A stretch of 64,000 nt of DNA from assembly GCA_964453525.1 (NCBI GenBank), contig CAYVOV010000007.1, positions 86,730 to 150,729 of the forward strand, given 5' to 3'. Positions 1-8,981 of the stretch are shown here, one piece after another. The stretch is from CAYVOV01 sp964453525. GTDB lineage: Bacteria > Chloroflexota > Dehalococcoidia > Dehalococcoidales > UBA2162. Position numbers and translations under genes: made by a program. Under the pieces are notes generated by a model. The model ran no database searches. It was not told where the DNA came from and saw only the letters and a list, made by a program, of their open reading frames with translations. Within the stretch, counting starts at the first letter, position 1. Each line of letters begins with the position of its first letter.

Positions 1-899
1 CCCAGGCAGGGCATCAGGACAAAACGTCCCACCCGCACCAAGACACCCATTATCGCCAGCGGCGTAACCCCGAAGGAAGCCGCCGTCCGGTTCACCACCC
101 CCATCGTCACGAACTGAGCACCGGACCTTATTATTGAAGCCACCCCGACACGGTATATCCCGGCAATAACCCTCAGTGAGGGAAGAAAGTACTCCGGCCT
201 GAATTTATAGGCAGTCTTACCTCTTAAGATATATACCAGATAAATTGAAATGCCAACTCCCTGAGCAATAACCGTTGCCGTAGCCGCCCCGGCAATGCCC
301 ATTGCCGGAACCGGTCCCAGCCCAAAGATGAACACCGGGTCAAGAGCAATATTTATCAGTGAGGAGGAAATTGCCACCGAACTGGAGAAAACCGGGTTCC
401 CGTCCGCCCTGATGATATTTGACATAATCATAGAGGCGTAGGAAAAGAGGGTAAACCTGATAATTATGGTAATATAACTCTTTGCCAAGGGCAGGACACT
501 ATCGTTGGCGCCAAGAGTACGCAGAATGGCATCGAGGTTCGGCAGACAGACTGCGGCAATGATAGCTGCCAGCAGGAAGCAGATGGTTATTGCGTTGCTG
601 GCAACCTTATCAGCACCTTTGCTGTCACCGGCTCCCAGACTACGAGAGATAAGAGAAGTAACTCCGACACCGGTACCGGAAGCAATGGCAACAAATGACA
701 GCACGAGAGGGTAGGTTACAGTCATTGCCGCCAGCGCCTCCTGACCGAGACGTCCGACGAAGATAGCATCGACAAGCTGATAGCTTGAAGCCACCGTCAT
801 CGAGATAATAGCCGGACCAGAAAAGCGTAGCAGCAGTTTCCAGATGGGGTCTTTACCCATCGCCTCCCGTCGCTGCTGCCCCTTATCATTACCTCTCAT
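1..899 (-). CDS. MATE-family multidrug/solute exporter, N-terminal part (cut by window start)
   Basis: Translating the minus strand from the ATG at 899 gives about 299 open residues that run off the window. The N-terminus is polar, followed by hydrophobic segments and typical MATE features: a Pro-Ala-Ile-Ile first helix, 'QLVDAIFVGRLG' in the first loop and 'LINIALDPVFIFGLG' near residue 190. MATE proteins are Na+ or H+ coupled exporters with 12 membrane helices and about 450 residues, so roughly one third is missing. It is the last gene of a minus-strand group with an unknown gene and a PadR regulator, which suggests PadR control of export. Substrate cannot be told from sequence. Confidence 0.9.
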   Translation of the reverse strand, partial: MRGNDKGQQRREAMGKDPIWKLLLRFSGPAIISMTVASSYQLVDAIFVGRLGQEALAAMTVTYPLVLSFVAIASGTGVGVTSLISRSLGAGDSKGADKVASNAITICFLLAAIIAAVCLPNLDAILRTLGANDSVLPLAKSYITIIIRFTLFSYASMIMSNIIRADGNPVFSSSVAISSSLINIALDPVFIFGLGPVPAMGIAGAATATVIAQGVGISIYLVYILRGKTAYKFRPEYFLPSLRVIAGIYRVGVASIIRSGAQFVTMGVVNRTAASFGVTPLAIMGVLVRVGRFVLMPCL

Positions 900-911
900 T
901 GTGAATCATTC

Positions 912-1262
912 CTACAGACTTGCCTTCAAATCCTTCATCCACTCATCCGCCTCCTCCTGGCTGACTTTCCCCTCCGAGGCAGCATCGGCATATACCTTTG
1001 CCTGTTTCCGTTCCTCATCGGTTACTATCCCGGCAATCAGCTTATTGAATACGGGATTGAACCTGTTATGAAGCCAGCGGAAGCTGGCTGATTTTCCGAA
1101 GAGTGCCGTCTTATAGAACCGGATGCACCTGTAGCATCCTGGAGTCCGCACCAGGTAATCGCTGGCATCGACGCGGTGAATCAAAGCTAACCACCGCATA
1201 CCCAGCACCAGCGGTTCACGAAACAGGCGGAACCACGGCGTCTGCCTGTAAGCAATAGCCAC
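912..1262 (-). CDS. Hypothetical protein of about 116 residues
   Basis: I do not recognise the family. The frame has no ATG; the GTG at 1262 is the best start, and the frame stays open upstream to a stop at 1284-1286 without another good start, so the 5' end may be eroded. The N-terminal half is rich in Trp, Arg and aromatic residues and contains 'TPGCYRCIRFYK', a Cys-x2-Cys pair. The C-terminal 40 residues are charged and probably helical ('DEERKQAKVYADAASEG'). It ends 12 bases before the MATE start and follows the PadR gene on the same strand, so it is probably co-transcribed with them. Confidence 0.55.
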   Translation of the reverse strand: MAIAYRQTPWFRLFREPLVLGMRWLALIHRVDASDYLVRTPGCYRCIRFYKTALFGKSASFRWLHNRFNPVFNKLIAGIVTDEERKQAKVYADAASEGKVSQEEADEWMKDLKASL

Positions 1263-1387
1263 CAGCTTGTAGAGGTACAGTGGTTACAGACAGCGTATTT
1301 TTTTTCATTATTCAGTGAAACAGCCCTCCGGCTAGCTTGAGACGAGTGATACTAAGTACTACATCAATAGCAGCGGTCACCAGCAGG

Positions 1388-1705
1388 TCATTCATTAAGC
1401 TCGTCAATAAGCTCTCTTATCTTCTCATAGGACGTGGTTAGTACTTTACTGCCTTCCGCAGTAATACGGTAATATTTGCGCCATTTGCCATTTATAAGTG
1501 TCTTCTTTGATATTAAAAAGCCATCTCTTTCCATACGATGCAGGATAGGATACAGCGTTCCCGGGCTGAGGTCATAACCATGTCTGGCCAATTCTTTTAT
1601 CATCCAGAGACCAAAGACCGGCTCGCTGGCAGCATGATAGAGAATATGAAGCCTGATAAAACCGAGGAAGAAATTCTTGATAATATCGTTATCCGTTATC
1701 GGCAT
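1388..1705 (-). CDS. PadR-family transcriptional regulator
   Basis: A 105-residue protein with the PadR winged helix: 'GLWMIKELARHGYDLSPGTLYP' spans the recognition helix region, followed by 'ILHRMERDGFL' and the wing with 'GKWRKYYRIT'. The C-terminus is a short helix that usually makes the dimer interface. PadR proteins repress neighbouring exporter or stress genes and respond to small ligands. The gene sits upstream of the unknown gene and the MATE exporter on the same strand and is divergent from the PIG-L-like gene; the 110-bp gap between them probably holds both promoters. Its ligand is unknown. Confidence 0.88.
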   Translation of the reverse strand: MPITDNDIIKNFFLGFIRLHILYHAASEPVFGLWMIKELARHGYDLSPGTLYPILHRMERDGFLISKKTLINGKWRKYYRITAEGSKVLTTSYEKIRELIDELNE

Positions 1706-1817
1706 ACGATAATAATAGCCTCAACGCTAACAACTGTCAAGTACCTGTCTCCATTGCATCATTCTTACATAAAGGGTAGAATGCAAGGCAGATTATTCGG
1801 TATGAAGGAGGTTTTTA

Positions 1818-2528
1818 ATGAGTGAAAGGGCAGTCCACATGCTTGTGTTCTCTCCGCATCCGATTGATACCGAATGGGGTATCGGCGGTACCGTAGCCCG
1901 CATGATAAGGGAAGGAAAAGAAGTTGTTTACGTGGTGGTCACAAACGGTGACAAGGGCCACATGGACCCGAACATGCTGCCGGATGAGCTGGCAAAAATC
2001 CGGGAGCGGGAACAGCTTGAAGCGGCGGAGATACTTGGCGTCAAAGAGGTCATATTCCTGCGCCATCCCGACCTCGAGCTTGAATACACTCTTGAACTGA
2101 GAAAAGAAATCCTGCGGTACATACTGGGGTACCGTCCTCATACTGTGGCAACCTGTGACCCTTACCAGCACATGCGGTATTTTAACAACAATGACCATCG
2201 TGTCCTGGGCAGAATAGTACTTGACGCCGTCTGGCCGACCGCCATCGCCCCCAACGCCTATCGTGACCTGCTTGAAGAAGGTTACAAGCCCCACAAGGTA
2301 CAGGAGATATTACTCTGGCAGGCTCCCGAGCCCAATTTCACTGTTGACATTTCGGACACCTTCGATATAAAGATGGAAGCTTTCAAGGTCCACAAGAGCC
2401 AGATAGGTGACCCCGTCGAGCCTGAGTTTGCCAATCGAATAAAGGAAAGCGCCATAAACGCAGCCAAGAGAACGGGCTGTAAATACGCCGAGGCTTTCTA
2501 CCGGGAAGAGGTGTTGCAACGCCTGTAA
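1818..2528 (+). CDS. PIG-L/LmbE-like protein with altered active-site motif
   Basis: A 236-residue protein of the PIG-L (LmbE) fold, which normally hydrolyses N-acetyl groups from sugars with one Zn2+. The start ATG follows a clear AAGGAGG. The N-terminal motif reads 'SPHPIDTEWGIGG' (His14, Ile16, Asp17). In the family the usual motif is His-Pro-Asp-Asp, with the first Asp as catalytic base and the second as metal ligand, so the base position is Ile here while the metal ligands are kept. The second motif 'NNNDHRVLG' keeps the metal His. It may bind metal without standard deacetylation, or use another base. It stands alone, divergent from PadR. Confidence 0.8.
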   Translation: MSERAVHMLVFSPHPIDTEWGIGGTVARMIREGKEVVYVVVTNGDKGHMDPNMLPDELAKIREREQLEAAEILGVKEVIFLRHPDLELEYTLELRKEILRYILGYRPHTVATCDPYQHMRYFNNNDHRVLGRIVLDAVWPTAIAPNAYRDLLEEGYKPHKVQEILLWQAPEPNFTVDISDTFDIKMEAFKVHKSQIGDPVEPEFANRIKESAINAAKRTGCKYAEAFYREEVLQRL

Positions 2529-2616
2529 ACTATAGACCGGGTTAATCCGTAAAGCTGACAGGACGCTAAAGCAATCAGCGCTATTCGTGATTTCCAGCCA
2601 TCAGGCATAGAGGCAG

Positions 2617-3597
2617 CTATTCTCTCAACAAACCACCGAGGACCTGCCCGGCATGGGTGACGGATGCTTCAGCGCCCTTCTGGGCAGCCAGGCCGAGGTA
2701 TTTTTTGAAATCGATAAATTTCCCCACACCGTCTATCACCATGTGCGGAACCTTGGAGTCTTTGAGAAGGAACTCATGGAGTTCCTTCCCCAGCTCTTCC
2801 TCTATCTGCTTATACGGGACTGTCTCGGAAAGCGTGGTAATTGCTGACCTTAGTTTCTCATAGTCCTCCGTCAATTGCTTCAGGTCAGCCGTTAATGTGT
2901 CTCTTTCTGATTCCAGTGCTTTGATCCTCGAATCCAGATCAGTTATTTGAGAGCTTAGTTCGCCGGTCTCTTTATTATGCTCATTGGTTAGTTCTGCAAT
3001 CTTTATTTCATAGCTTTCCTTCAACTTCTTATTATCCTCAGTCAGGGTATTTATCTGCGCTCTCAACCCGTCGATATCACCGAGTCGCTCGGCAAGTGCC
3101 GCCTGGTCAATCTTCGACGCTTTTAAATCCTCCCCCAGTACGCTGGTTAGCTGTTCCATAAACGCCTTAGAATCAGTCTTCAACTCTTTGTATTCGCTTC
3201 CCAGAATGCCAACAACTCTTCCCATAAGCTCATCGAATTTATCGTTAGCCCGGTTGCGTTCATCTTCAAGCGTCATTATGTAGGACCTCATGTCTCCCAC
3301 TTTACCACCGTACTGCTTGTTCAATACCGAATATATGGCAAAAGCGACTCTCTTTGCTACAGCCTCTCCGTAACCCCTGATATCCGCACCACTCGGGCCA
3401 AGAACCTTGTTAATCAGTTTGTTCTCACGTTCGATGCGTTTATTGTAATCACGGAGCCCTGCATCAACCACCGGGTCCAGTCCGGCACTGCTATATAGTT
3501 GCTCGGCCAGCTGTGAATCCTCGAGACCCAACTGCTCGATAGCGGATTCTTCAACTTTCATCAACTGTCTGTCTTCACGGACTTCTCCCTTCATCAT
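2617..3597 (-). CDS. Coiled-coil protein of unknown function
   Basis: A 326-residue soluble protein without signal peptide or membrane segment. Residues 1-100 contain a possible globular part; about residues 105-265 are heptad-like and strongly charged, with repeated Leu/Ile spacing ('LRAQINTLTEDNKKLKESY'), so a long coiled coil is expected. The C-terminal 50 residues are Gly/Ala-rich. Two ATG codons follow AGGAGGTGG; the second, at 3594, has the better spacing. It lies 264 bp after a 64-residue coiled-coil gene on the same strand. I do not recognise the family; a scaffold or cell-organisation role is only a guess. Confidence 0.7.
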   Translation of the reverse strand: MMKGEVREDRQLMKVEESAIEQLGLEDSQLAEQLYSSAGLDPVVDAGLRDYNKRIERENKLINKVLGPSGADIRGYGEAVAKRVAFAIYSVLNKQYGGKVGDMRSYIMTLEDERNRANDKFDELMGRVVGILGSEYKELKTDSKAFMEQLTSVLGEDLKASKIDQAALAERLGDIDGLRAQINTLTEDNKKLKESYEIKIAELTNEHNKETGELSSQITDLDSRIKALESERDTLTADLKQLTEDYEKLRSAITTLSETVPYKQIEEELGKELHEFLLKDSKVPHMVIDGVGKFIDFKKYLGLAAQKGAEASVTHAGQVLGGLLRE

Positions 3598-3861
3598 CCA
3601 CCTCCTGTTTTATTAAAATTACAGGTCTTTATATAGATTATATGACAACGGCTTATAGAATAACAGTAAAATATTAAAATAAATAGACTTAAATTACAAT
3701 CCCTGTAACAAATAAAAAATCAGGGCTTTTTACCCGGTATTGCGTTGCCCTGACTTCCCTTTCCTGCTGCGGTAACACTCTTTATTCTTAGTATATCAGC
3801 AATAACTGTATGTACTTATGCGGTTTTCAACCCGGCTTATATCACAGTAACCAGCAATATG

Positions 3862-4056
3862 TTAGCCGTTGTTATTCAGCATCTCTGCAAGGTCGCTAAT
3901 ATTTATTTCAAGCATCTTGACGCTCGCCAGAATCCTGTCCACATTTTTATCAACAGCCTGGATACCGCCCGACATTGCCTTTAACTGATTGGCATTTTCT
4001 TTGATGGTCGCTATTCTTTTCGCCATCTCCTGAATATCAACACCTGTTTCGGCCAC
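3862..4056 (-). CDS. Small helical protein, 64 residues
   Basis: The start is a GTG ten bases after AAAGGAG; an ATG lies nearer but is in another frame. The sequence is helical with a regular hydrophobic pattern ('AKRIATIKENANQLKAMSGG', then 'ILASVKMLEINISDLAEML'), as expected for a short helical hairpin that oligomerises. No cysteines and no membrane segment. It lies 59 bases after the PaaK-like gene on the same strand and may be in its transcript. Function unknown. Confidence 0.6.
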   Translation of the reverse strand: MAETGVDIQEMAKRIATIKENANQLKAMSGGIQAVDKNVDRILASVKMLEINISDLAEMLNNNG

Positions 4057-4115
4057 TGCTTCATCGCTCCTTTTCCAGAGTGAGCGTATATTCTTTTATT
4101 ACCGCTTGAACCTTT

Positions 4116-5444
4116 TTAACGCAAGTCCTTGAATCTTTTGGCTTTTGTCTCATACCTTGGCAACGACCCGTGCTGGCAGAACTCAAGGTCATATCTAAGG
4201 TTTGTTTTAGCCCTGAGCTCCCTCGTCAGGTCTTCCCGCACGGCGTTAACTTCCGCCGCGCGTTCGGGCAGAAGCTCAACTTTCAGGGCAATGTTGTCCA
4301 CATCGCCTTTTTTCGTAACTACAACCTCGTACTCATCACCAAGCTGCGACATAGCCCTGACGACCTCTTCAATCGCCGCCGGCGCCAGGAGGACACCTTT
4401 CACCTTGGTGATATCATCAGCCCGACCGATAACGCCGCCCTGAAGGAGACGGAATGTCCGCCCGCACTCGCATTCTTCAACCGGATTCCACTCGATCACG
4501 TCCTTGGAATCAAATCTAACGCAGGGGTGAGCCAGCCGGTCAAAGGTGGTCACCACCATGCTGCCTTTTCTGCCCGGTCCGGTTATTGTCTCCCCGGTTT
4601 CAACATCCTCTATTTCAATAAGATGGAGGGCTTCATTGATATGCAGGCCGCACTGAGCCTGGCATTCATATCCCCAGTGACCTATCTCGGTAGCGCCGGC
4701 ATGGTCGTAGACTTTAGCTCCCCAGGCTTCCTCCATCCGTTTTCTCGTTGCCGGAATACTGCCGCCCGGCTCACCGGCGACTGTTATTTTGCTTATATTC
4801 AGGTCTTTTGCCGGGTCTATACCCAGCTTGTTCCTGGCGGTATCAGCCATACCGAGAACATAAGTAGGAGTTGCCGCCAGACCGGTCGCCTTTATCTCGC
4901 GCATTTTTAGAATCCTGGCCTGGGTATCCAACACGCCGCCGGGGACAACTTCACAGCCGACCTTCTCGGCGGCATAGTGCGCTGCCCAGAAGGCTATGTA
5001 TATGCTGTAGCCAAAGGGTAAGAAAAGCCGGTCCGTATCCCGAAAGCCGTGCGCGTAGAGTATATATGCCCATGATTCCGCCGTCCATTCCCAGTCCTGC
5101 CAGGTTTCAGGGTGATAGACCGGCTGCCCGGTGGTGCCGCTCGTCTGCCGGTATTCAGTCACCTGTTCCAGGGGGACGGAGAGTATGGAGCCATAGGGAT
5201 AAGGCTCCTTCCCCTGGATAGCTCTCATCATTGCCTTATCTGTTTTCGGGACTTTCCGGATATCATCGAACGTTTTGATGTCACCGGGCTCTATACCGGC
5301 GCCGTGATACAGCTCATTATAGAAAGGGGAATTATCATAAGCCCACCTGAAAATCCTCTTGAATTTTCTCAGTTGCAGTTCTTTGAGCTTTTCCCGGGGT
5401 AACGTCTCCAAAATAGGATTCCAGTACTTATCGGTACCTACCAT
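4116..5444 (-). CDS. Phenylacetate-CoA ligase-like AMP-forming acyl-CoA ligase
   Basis: A 442-residue ligase, the usual length for the PaaK family, which activates aryl or alkyl acids to CoA thioesters with ATP. The N-terminus carries 'YDNSPFYNELYHGAGI', typical of the family. The ATP-binding loop is 'YRQTSGTTGQPV' near residue 100, followed by 'DHAGATEIG' and the C-terminal 'GRADDITKVKG' hinge. The C-terminal domain ends with 'LPRYETKAKRFKDLR', which has the expected lysine region. ATG follows AACAGGAG. It is downstream of the MerR, iron-sulfur, FAD and CoA-transferase genes, which together suggest breakdown of an organic acid. The acid itself cannot be named from sequence. Confidence 0.88.
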   Translation of the reverse strand: MVGTDKYWNPILETLPREKLKELQLRKFKRIFRWAYDNSPFYNELYHGAGIEPGDIKTFDDIRKVPKTDKAMMRAIQGKEPYPYGSILSVPLEQVTEYRQTSGTTGQPVYHPETWQDWEWTAESWAYILYAHGFRDTDRLFLPFGYSIYIAFWAAHYAAEKVGCEVVPGGVLDTQARILKMREIKATGLAATPTYVLGMADTARNKLGIDPAKDLNISKITVAGEPGGSIPATRKRMEEAWGAKVYDHAGATEIGHWGYECQAQCGLHINEALHLIEIEDVETGETITGPGRKGSMVVTTFDRLAHPCVRFDSKDVIEWNPVEECECGRTFRLLQGGVIGRADDITKVKGVLLAPAAIEEVVRAMSQLGDEYEVVVTKKGDVDNIALKVELLPERAAEVNAVREDLTRELRAKTNLRYDLEFCQHGSLPRYETKAKRFKDLR

Positions 5445-5696
5445 ACGGTTTCTCCTGTTATACCACGTTTTAGCCGATAATAATGGGAGCCGGCTAATCC
5501 AGACTCGCCCAGCTCCTTATTCTAATTTTCAGAGGACAATCATACAACAATGCTGCCGGACCGGTAATAAACCCCACTCCGCAGGCGGGGTATTGACCCG
5601 CCTTTGGCCAAGGGGTTGTTGCACCCTCTTAGAACCCCATCGAGCGGCTCCTCACAGCAAGCTGCGTGGTCTATAACTGTAATTAAATTAAAAGAA

Positions 5697-6143
5697 CTAT
5701 TCTGTCTTTATACTTTCCGCTTTCAATTCTTTACGAAGCTCACAATTCAGACAGACCTCCTCGTTGCCACTCACCTGGCAATAGGTACCTTCTTCTCTCC
5801 AGCAGGGTTTTGAGCATTCGGCAAGGACAGAACGGTGAGCACAGGCCGGACAGTCTTCAGTCTGCCAGCAGGGATAAAATCTGAGGTGATGACGCACCGC
5901 GGGCAGGTTCAGATCTTCGTCGATTAACCTTTTAATAAACCGCAGTCGTTTCAGGTCATCGTCGGAATAATACCGTCTGCCACTTCTCCTCAGCGGCTTA
6001 ATGACCCCCGACCGTTCCCATACCCGGATGGTTTCAGGATGTACGTCAAGCAGCTCAGCAACGATTCCTATCGGAAATAAGGGCTGGTTAAGCATAATAA
6101 AAGTCCCATTTCCCATTCTAGGTTGATACCGGATTGTTGTCAA
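5697..6143 (-). CDS. MerR-family regulator with C-terminal eight-cysteine domain
   Basis: Residues 24-60 form a MerR DNA-binding domain ('VAELLDVHPETIRVWERSG', then 'RRSGRRYYSDDDLKRLRFI'). The last 60 residues hold eight cysteines at 92, 98, 101, 110, 114, 122, 131 and 134, instead of the usual dimerisation helix alone. That number could hold Zn2+ or one or two Fe-S clusters; a redox or metal sensor is inferred. The start may be any of three ATGs; the one at 6095, leading to 'LNQPLFPIG', fits the family length better. It lies between the PaaK-like and iron-sulfur genes, so it probably regulates this block. Confidence 0.8.
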   Translation of the reverse strand: MTTIRYQPRMGNGTFIMLNQPLFPIGIVAELLDVHPETIRVWERSGVIKPLRRSGRRYYSDDDLKRLRFIKRLIDEDLNLPAVRHHLRFYPCWQTEDCPACAHRSVLAECSKPCWREEGTYCQVSGNEEVCLNCELRKELKAESIKTE

Positions 6144-6169
6144 TCAGCGGGGAAAATAGAGCGCAGGGA

Positions 6170-7345
6170 CTAGATAGCCTTACTGACAATCTCGGCGATA
6201 TCATAAACCCCGATATTCAACCCGTATTCCTTAACCGCATCCTTGAAGTTTTTCTCACACCAGGCGCAGCTTGTAACCAGTGCCACTGCACCCGTAGCCT
6301 CCGCCTCCTTCAATCTTTCGTTAGCCGTCCACATGGCATATTCAGGATTCGACTGGCTAACACCGGCACCGGCACCGCAGCACCAGGAGTCTTCTCTTGT
6401 ACGCAGCATCTCCACAAGCTCAATTCCGGGAATACTGTTCAAAACTTCCCGTGGAGGGTCATAAACACCATTTTCCGCCAGATGCCTCCCCAGATGGCAG
6501 GGGTCATGATAGGTAACCTTCATCGGTACTTCTTTCGTAAGCTTGATTTTGCCCTCTTTTATTAGCTGGTCGAGATACTCCACAATATGCAGCGCCTCGA
6601 ATTTCATTTCAGTATTTATCTGGGGATAGAGCATCTTGAAGGTAGCATAGCCGTCGGAGCACGAGGTTATCACTTTGCTTACACCAATGGAATTGAAAGT
6701 CTCAATACAGTGTTCGGCATATTTTGTGAACTCTCCCAGGTAGCCAATTTCGTATGAGCGGCCGCCGCAACAAGCCTCTTCTTTTCCCATAATACCTACA
6801 TCAACTCCGGCTGCCTTCATTATGCTTATCACACTTCTGGGTACTTCCCGCAGCTCCGGCTCGAAAGACAGCATACACCCGGCATGATAGAGGACATCAA
6901 CCGTTTCTTTACTGGCATCCTTCACATCTAGGCCTTCAGCCCAGTCGCCACGTTCGGACTTGGGTTTACCGAAGACGTTATCCTCTCTCCTCAGGCTTTC
7001 AAACATGACCATATAAGCGGGGTTAAGGTATCCCTGAGTTACCGCTTCAGTACGTAAAGCCTGGACAATATCAAAAATATGCTGTCGGTGATAAACACCA
7101 CACTGCTGCTCGCAGGAAAGGCACCCGGTACAGGCATATATCCTGTCTCTTATATCATCATCTTCAAGCGACAGTATTCCCTCGGAAACAGCCCTGGCAA
7201 TGAAAACCTGCCCCGATGGAAAATAAGATTCAAGCTGAAACCTTTCACCGGCAGGACAGGAAGGGACGAATATCCTGAGGACGTCCTTACAGGTGCCACA
7301 ACGGGAGCACCCGTAGAGAAATTCTTTCACGTCATTAAGGGTCAT
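6170..7345 (-). CDS. (Fe-S)-binding oxidoreductase subunit with two CCG domains (GlcF/HdrD-like)
   Basis: The ATG at 7345 follows AAAGGAGGAAATA and is preferred over longer versions. The N-terminus has two ferredoxin motifs: Cys13, 16, 19, 30 ('CSRCGTC') and 'CTGCLSCEQQC', which bind [4Fe-4S] clusters. Two CCG domains follow ('YHAGC...EACCGG' and 'YHDPCHLGRHL...WCCGAG'), as in heterodisulfide reductase HdrD and glycolate oxidase GlcF. These pass electrons between a flavoprotein and a quinone, thiol or ferredoxin partner. It lies 32 bp downstream of the FAD oxidase gene on the same strand, so the two probably form one 2-hydroxyacid or related dehydrogenase. Confidence 0.9.
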   Translation of the reverse strand: MTLNDVKEFLYGCSRCGTCKDVLRIFVPSCPAGERFQLESYFPSGQVFIARAVSEGILSLEDDDIRDRIYACTGCLSCEQQCGVYHRQHIFDIVQALRTEAVTQGYLNPAYMVMFESLRREDNVFGKPKSERGDWAEGLDVKDASKETVDVLYHAGCMLSFEPELREVPRSVISIMKAAGVDVGIMGKEEACCGGRSYEIGYLGEFTKYAEHCIETFNSIGVSKVITSCSDGYATFKMLYPQINTEMKFEALHIVEYLDQLIKEGKIKLTKEVPMKVTYHDPCHLGRHLAENGVYDPPREVLNSIPGIELVEMLRTREDSWCCGAGAGVSQSNPEYAMWTANERLKEAEATGAVALVTSCAWCEKNFKDAVKEYGLNIGVYDIAEIVSKAI

Positions 7346-7377
7346 TATTTCCTCCTTTATATTATGTACGTAAACAG

Positions 7378-8823
7378 CTACTCCTCTGGAGCGCCCCACC
7401 TGCCCGGATTAAATATGTTATTCGGATCCAGTAAATTCTTTATTTTCCGATGAAATTCAACCCACTCAGGACCGGCCCGTTCCTCTATCTTCCTTACCGC
7501 CCAGAACGGTGTCTTATAGGGGACATAACCCATATCGAGGACCATCTCGAGCTGTTCATCGCAGCATTTCATGATTCTCTCCACTACTTCGGGATTTCCT
7601 CTATCATGGGGAATCATCCACCTCAAGCCAACGAAGTGTCCCTCGTTCATTACCCTTGTATAGCAGCTCCGGGTGAGGTCGTATTTATCCTGTAGTTCGC
7701 AACCTTTTCTGGCAGTCTCCAGCCAGGTACTCATCGGCCCGTAGCATCCTACCCAGAAAAGTCCGCCTCCTCCGCTCAGCACCGGCAAGGCCTGCATAGG
7801 AAAACCGGCCCTATTGCTGGGCATAGGTTCAGGTATAATTATGTTGTCATCTTTACATGCTTTGCCGACCACCTCTTCAATAACTTTTAGCTTTGCTTTA
7901 AGTTCCTCTTCGGTATTGCCTGAAATATCGGCACTAACCGTAAATTCGGGTTCGTCCGGACCGACTTTTACCGCAGGATAGAGAGAAACTTTCTCATGTT
8001 CCATAGCTCTCACTGAGACTTTGCCCAGTGCAAATGAAGTGCCGATCAGGTCATCGGGAACTCTGGTCCGTGATATAAGTTTCAGCAGCTTGTAGGCACC
8101 ATCCATATCCTTGGTCTGAAAGTGCAGTCCCGCCGAGTGTTTTATATTTGGCCAGAGGTTTACCGCCATCTTGGTGATAATGCCGGTAGTACCCTGCCAT
8201 CCCATGAAAAGTCCGGTAAGTTCCGGCATCGGAGCAACCGCCTGCCAGATACCGCTTATTGCGCAGGAACCGATTTTAATGAGTTCTCCGGTTGCCAGCA
8301 GTACCTCCAGCCCGCAGACCCAGTGTGAAGCCGCTCCGTACCTGAAAGACACGTTATCCAGTCCCTGTAGGAGCGAGTTCGTCACCACGCCTGTGGAGGG
8401 AGGCGAGAAAGCGTAAGTATACATCAGGTCAGGGTGATTGTTATCAAGGTAGGCTTTTATAGTTCCGAATGTAACGCCGGGCTCGACCAGAGCATACATA
8501 TCCGTCTCATTAACCTCTAATATCCGGTCCATCCTTTTGAGGTCAATAATTATCCCTCCTTTTAGAGGAATAGCCACCCCACCGATATTGCCTCCGGCAA
8601 CATAGGGAGTGACCGGTATTTTTTCTCTATTGGCAACGCCGACAATCGCCTTCAACTCCTCCAGGTCGTTCGGCAGGACCACGATATCAGGCCAGCTTGG
8701 TTCAGCTGGAGTCATATCCTGAGAGTAAATATACAGGTCAGCCTGATTCGTGGAGATATATTCACTACCTACGATTTTTTCCAGTTCTTCGACTATTTTA
8801 CCTTTCACAGCCGTTTCCAACAT
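7378..8823 (-). CDS. FAD-binding oxidase/dehydrogenase (GlcD / vanillyl-alcohol-oxidase type)
   Basis: A 481-residue flavoprotein with the PCMH-type FAD domain in the N-terminal half: 'PVTPYVAGGNIGG' near residue 95 is the pyrophosphate-binding loop and 'DMYALVEPGVTFG' follows. The C-terminal substrate domain ends with 'LLDPNNIFNPGRWG', the usual end of this superfamily. Enzymes of this family oxidise 2-hydroxyacids or phenolic substrates. ATG is preceded by GAAAGGGG. It is upstream of the CCG iron-sulfur gene and downstream of the CoA-transferase pair, so electrons probably go from the flavin to the iron-sulfur subunit. Substrate is not clear. Confidence 0.88.
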   Translation of the reverse strand: MLETAVKGKIVEELEKIVGSEYISTNQADLYIYSQDMTPAEPSWPDIVVLPNDLEELKAIVGVANREKIPVTPYVAGGNIGGVAIPLKGGIIIDLKRMDRILEVNETDMYALVEPGVTFGTIKAYLDNNHPDLMYTYAFSPPSTGVVTNSLLQGLDNVSFRYGAASHWVCGLEVLLATGELIKIGSCAISGIWQAVAPMPELTGLFMGWQGTTGIITKMAVNLWPNIKHSAGLHFQTKDMDGAYKLLKLISRTRVPDDLIGTSFALGKVSVRAMEHEKVSLYPAVKVGPDEPEFTVSADISGNTEEELKAKLKVIEEVVGKACKDDNIIIPEPMPSNRAGFPMQALPVLSGGGGLFWVGCYGPMSTWLETARKGCELQDKYDLTRSCYTRVMNEGHFVGLRWMIPHDRGNPEVVERIMKCCDEQLEMVLDMGYVPYKTPFWAVRKIEERAGPEWVEFHRKIKNLLDPNNIFNPGRWGAPEE

Positions 8824-8981
8824 TCATCACACCCCTTTCATCTGACCCGCAACGAATCAGATTAAATACTTTTTATCTGCCGCGTTTAAACATCGAATGC
8901 AATCAGGCATAAACGAATACCCGTTATTACAGGGGATGTCTTTAATTTACCCGGTTTAACTCATCTCCCCAACCTATCTCT

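Noticed and set aside
3721..3755. Possible terminator after the 64-residue gene
   Set aside because: The stem is short with a long loop and no clear T-tract.
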